Of a stretch of 64,000 nt of DNA, positions 61,308 to 64,000 are shown in pieces. Within the stretch, counting starts at the first letter, position 1. Each line of letters starts with the position of its first letter. Source of the stretch: Dyadobacter endophyticus (GTDB lineage: Bacteria; Bacteroidota; Bacteroidia; Cytophagales; Spirosomataceae); the NCBI RefSeq assembly GCF_014641595.1, contig NZ_BMIA01000001.1, forward strand, positions 2,790,426 to 2,854,425. The letters run 5' to 3'. Both the position numbers and the translations under genes were made by a program. Under the pieces are notes generated by a model that searched no databases, was not told the origin of the DNA, and was given only the letters and a program-made list of their open reading frames with translations.

Positions 61308-64000
61308 TCATTTCGCTTCTTTAAGGTCTTTAATATCCAGGTATTGCCCGTTTTTGATGACCGCCTTTACATTCAGAAGATCTTTGATCTGCGTCAACGG
61401 ATCTCCGTCGATGATCACTATGTCAGCAAGCTTGCCGGGTTGGATCGCACCCAGGTCGTCACCAGCCCCTGCTTGTCGGGCCGACCATTGGGTAGCAGCA
61501 CGTAAAGTTTCAAACGGTGAAAGCCCGGCAGCCACCCAACTTTGGAGTTCTGCATGGTAGCTTAGTCCCGACGGTATGATCGGAGAGTCGGTCCCCGGCG
61601 TAAGCCTGGCCCCTGACCGCATAAGCCGGACCATCGTTTTTTCGATATTTTGGTAGGTCTTGTTCGATCCCCTGGCTCTTGCGGCAGCAGATCGGAGCTC
61701 TTGTTTTTGCTTCTCAGCATAAAATGCCTGAAACTGCCAATGGTCGAAAAATAAACTGTCGCCCGATATCAATGCATTCATTCCCCCGTGAAGTGAAATA
61801 GTAGGCGTCATGTAGATGCCCGATTGTGCCGTCAGGGCCAGGACATCCTGGTAACTCTTGTTCTGCGCCGACAATTTGGGAGAATACCCCCGCCGGCTCG
61901 TTGCCCCGATGTGCTCCACCCCGTCGACGCCCAGGCCCGCGGCGGGATATATCTCGTGCGATGATACCGGCAAGCCGTGTGCGTGGGCAAATTCAGTGAC
62001 CCTTTTTTGTAAAATATCGGGCAGCCCCACATAGGTTTTGATCATGTCGTACCCTAATGTGGCCGCACGGCCAAGTTCGAGTTCCAGTTGGGCTCCTGCT
62101 ACGTTGCTGGTGTTACGGTTATAATAGATCCGGTTGCCTTCCATATGACCACCTGTGAAAAAACTCCTTGGCCCCAGGCGCTTGCCACTGGTCCAGGACT
62201 CTTTCCGCTCCAATGCGTCGTAGGGATCGGTTCCGGGTTCCCGTATGGAAGTAATCCCATATGCCAACCACAACCGGCCGCCTTTTTCGCCTAATTGGGC
62301 ATTTTGATGGGTATGCATTTCAAAGAGGCCCGGGATCACAGTTTGTCTCGAAGCGTCGATAACCCTTTCCTTCCGTCCGGGCTGATGCGGCACAATTTCC
62401 CTGATACGGTTTTGCTCGATGACGATGTCGGCATTCTCTGTGTATTTATCCGATACACCATCGAAAATTTTTCCTGCGTGGATCACCAGCCGGCCTTCAG
62501 GCCGTTGCGGCTCCCAGTTAAATTCCATATTGAGCGGCTCTATGCGTCCATCGGCGACATCGACCCTTTTGAGCTTATCAGTGGCCAGGAAAACAATGCT
62601 TTTCGAATCACCCGTCCAGCTGGGATTTTCCGCCAACTCGTGCGTAAGCTGAACCGGCCACCCGAGGATATTCAGCCGGGCATCCACCCGGACGATCCAG
62701 AGTACATTATCCAGAATGTAGGCGATCGCCTTGCCGTCGGGGGAAATCACCGGGCCATTTTTGCCTCGCGTAGCCAGCGAACGCCCCGGGACCGGGGATG
62801 CGAAACGTGCCCCGGACCGATCGGATGGAATGACGAGAAATTTACTGATTCCCTCACGAAAACGGCTGGAATACGGATCCAGTGAAGAAACCACCAGGTA
62901 TTTGCCGTCATTCGACCAGCTGGGCTGCGAAGCTTCAAACAATCCGTCATACAGGGTCGTCACTTTTTGCGTTTTAACGTCGATCACCGTGAGGCTGCTA
63001 CGACTGTAAGCATTCGGATCGGCCTGATAGAACGCGATCTGGCTGCCGTCGGCCGACCAGCTTGGAAATTTCAGGTTATCCGCCGCATCCAGCAGGCACA
63101 CCTCTTTTCCGGTTTTTATTTCCCTGATCCACAAATCCATATTACCATTTCTGTCACTGGTAAAGGCCAGCCACCGGTCATCGGGAGACCATACCGGGTC
63201 GATATCGATGAACACGTCGTTGGTGATCTGCACCGGCCGGGATTTACCCGTTTCCAAAACCCAGATATCTCCCAGTGCAGCAAACGCTACGAATTTGCCG
63301 CTGTTGGAAACCACCGGCCCGCGGATACCTTGTACGGGCGTTGAAACGGCTGTGTCAAAGTCGCGTTTTTTAGGTGCATACCTGTCCCTGGCAAGCGTTA
63401 CTTCGGCTGTAAAGGCGATTGTTTCCGCCGTGCTCGTTCCAATCCTTCCGAGCTTAATCTGCCCGTCGGCCGTATACAAGTATTCGGTGGGCGAAAGCCA
63501 GGCTGTTCTGAACGGAAATACGTCTTCCACGTCCCGCGACAGGGTCTGCCAATCACCGCCTCCCATTTTTACCATTTCAAGCTGACTTATCCCTGCTGCA
63601 AAACTATTGAAGATGATATGCTGTCCGTCGGGATGCCATACCGGGGAGGCCAACTTCTCTTTGCTGTGCACAAACAACAGATGCTTGCCTTCCGAATCTC
63701 CCATATAGATGCCCGCAGCCGTAGCGCGCTCGGATACATAAGCAATGCTTTTGCCGTCTGTACTGAAAACAGGGGAATAGTCACTACCGGGATGATCGGT
63801 CAGTTGCACCAGACTGTCGCTTTTTAAAACAATTTTCCAGATATCGTAATTGCCGCTGCGGTCGGAAGAGAATGCGATGCTGGCCCCGTCCGGTGACCAG
63901 TACGGCTCACGGTCATGATAGATTCCGCTGGTGAGTTGCCTGAGCCCGCTGCCGTCCCTATTGACTTTCCAGATGTGAAAATAACCGTCCCGGTAGGACT
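61308..64000 (-). CDS. TolB-propeller amidohydrolase, 5' end outside the window
   Basis: The frame is open from the right edge to TAA 61308, about 896 codons, so the N-terminus is missing. The visible part starts with at least six PD40/TolB-type propeller repeats (YWSPDGASIAFSSDRSG, VWSPDDRWLAFTSDRNGNMDLW), then an amidohydrolase barrel (from about residue 560; FEMHTHQNAQLG metal site, GVEHIG, TPGTDSPI). It resembles imidazolonepropionase-like, prolidase-like secreted amidohydrolases. Substrate unknown; the propeller may restrict access to the active site. It lies 103 bp from the sigma factor gene. Confidence 0.85.
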   Translation of the reverse strand, partial: SYRDGYFHIWKVNRDGSGLRQLTSGIYHDREPYWSPDGASIAFSSDRSGNYDIWKIVLKSDSLVQLTDHPGSDYSPVFSTDGKSIAYVSERATAAGIYMGDSEGKHLLFVHSKEKLASPVWHPDGQHIIFNSFAAGISQLEMVKMGGGDWQTLSRDVEDVFPFRTAWLSPTEYLYTADGQIKLGRIGTSTAETIAFTAEVTLARDRYAPKKRDFDTAVSTPVQGIRGPVVSNSGKFVAFAALGDIWVLETGKSRPVQITNDVFIDIDPVWSPDDRWLAFTSDRNGNMDLWIREIKTGKEVCLLDAADNLKFPSWSADGSQIAFYQADPNAYSRSSLTVIDVKTQKVTTLYDGLFEASQPSWSNDGKYLVVSSLDPYSSRFREGISKFLVIPSDRSGARFASPVPGRSLATRGKNGPVISPDGKAIAYILDNVLWIVRVDARLNILGWPVQLTHELAENPSWTGDSKSIVFLATDKLKRVDVADGRIEPLNMEFNWEPQRPEGRLVIHAGKIFDGVSDKYTENADIVIEQNRIREIVPHQPGRKERVIDASRQTVIPGLFEMHTHQNAQLGEKGGRLWLAYGITSIREPGTDPYDALERKESWTSGKRLGPRSFFTGGHMEGNRIYYNRNTSNVAGAQLELELGRAATLGYDMIKTYVGLPDILQKRVTEFAHAHGLPVSSHEIYPAAGLGVDGVEHIGATSRRGYSPKLSAQNKSYQDVLALTAQSGIYMTPTISLHGGMNALISGDSLFFDHWQFQAFYAEKQKQELRSAAARARGSNKTYQNIEKTMVRLMRSGARLTPGTDSPIIPSGLSYHAELQSWVAAGLSPFETLRAATQWSARQAGAGDDLGAIQPGKLADIVIIDGDPLTQIKDLLNVKAVIKNGQYLDIKDLKEAK

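Noticed and set aside
1-64000. Signs of CRISPR arrays, IS elements, prophage, tRNA or rRNA genes
   Set aside because: No regular spaced repeats, transposase or integrase motifs, cloverleaf-like sequence or rRNA stretch was recognised anywhere in the window.

Overview
The window comes from a Bacteroidota genome, most likely the Cytophagales (a Dyadobacter/Spirosoma-like member of the Spirosomaceae; the genus is inference). The evidence is a SusC/SusD pair, FecI-type sigma factors with a FecR anti-sigma factor, a secreted protein with a type IX secretion sorting tail, a PadR plus MacB-like permease pair, and several promoters fitting the Bacteroidota pattern TTTG-N19-TAnnTTTG. I found no rRNA, tRNA, CRISPR array, intact insertion sequence or prophage.

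Layout. 1-1323: an ECF sigma factor followed by a FecR gene cut by the window edge. 1471-6331: an arsenic-resistance island read leftward (arsR, a Cys-tailed DUF6428 protein, arsN2-type acetyltransferase, ACR3 arsenite exporter, metallophosphoesterase, MFS transporter) with two ArsR-box promoters and a decayed AraC gene at its end. 6766-12347: a rightward SusC/SusD/lipoprotein operon closed by a strong terminator. 12370-15313: MacB-like permease and PadR regulator. 15748-18598: a secreted esterase-like hydrolase and a NamZ-type (DUF1343) muramidase. 18838-20033: two VOC proteins among gene fragments. 20029-23557: LytS/LytTR two-component system followed by an ABC exporter. 23784-29371: globin, TPR-HTH membrane regulator, a 14-repeat T9SS propeller protein, and small membrane and lipoprotein genes. 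29898-41873: an AraC regulator divergent from an L-fucose utilisation cluster (fucose permease, SDR and zinc dehydrogenases, GH2, GH141-like, mutarotase, GH29 fucosidase). 42161-44618: GlcG-like protein, DUF5519 protein and its probable AraC regulator. 44818-60295: a complete urea module. 60644-64000: an ECF sigma factor and a TolB-propeller amidohydrolase cut by the window edge.

The urea module is the most interesting region. All its genes read leftward: an outer-membrane porin, urtABCDE (urea ABC importer), a NarX-like sensor kinase with a NarL-type response regulator, ureABC, ureEFG, ureD and a UreH/NiCoT-like probable nickel permease. Together they could bring urea across both membranes, hydrolyse it and load the enzyme with nickel. 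Three promoters in it (before the porin, before the kinase and before ureA) carry related palindromic TAC(G/C)TA elements that bracket the predicted -7 box, including an identical 12-mer before ureA and before the porin. I read this as one regulon under a shared, apparently unassigned operator; the resident two-component system is the first candidate to bind it.
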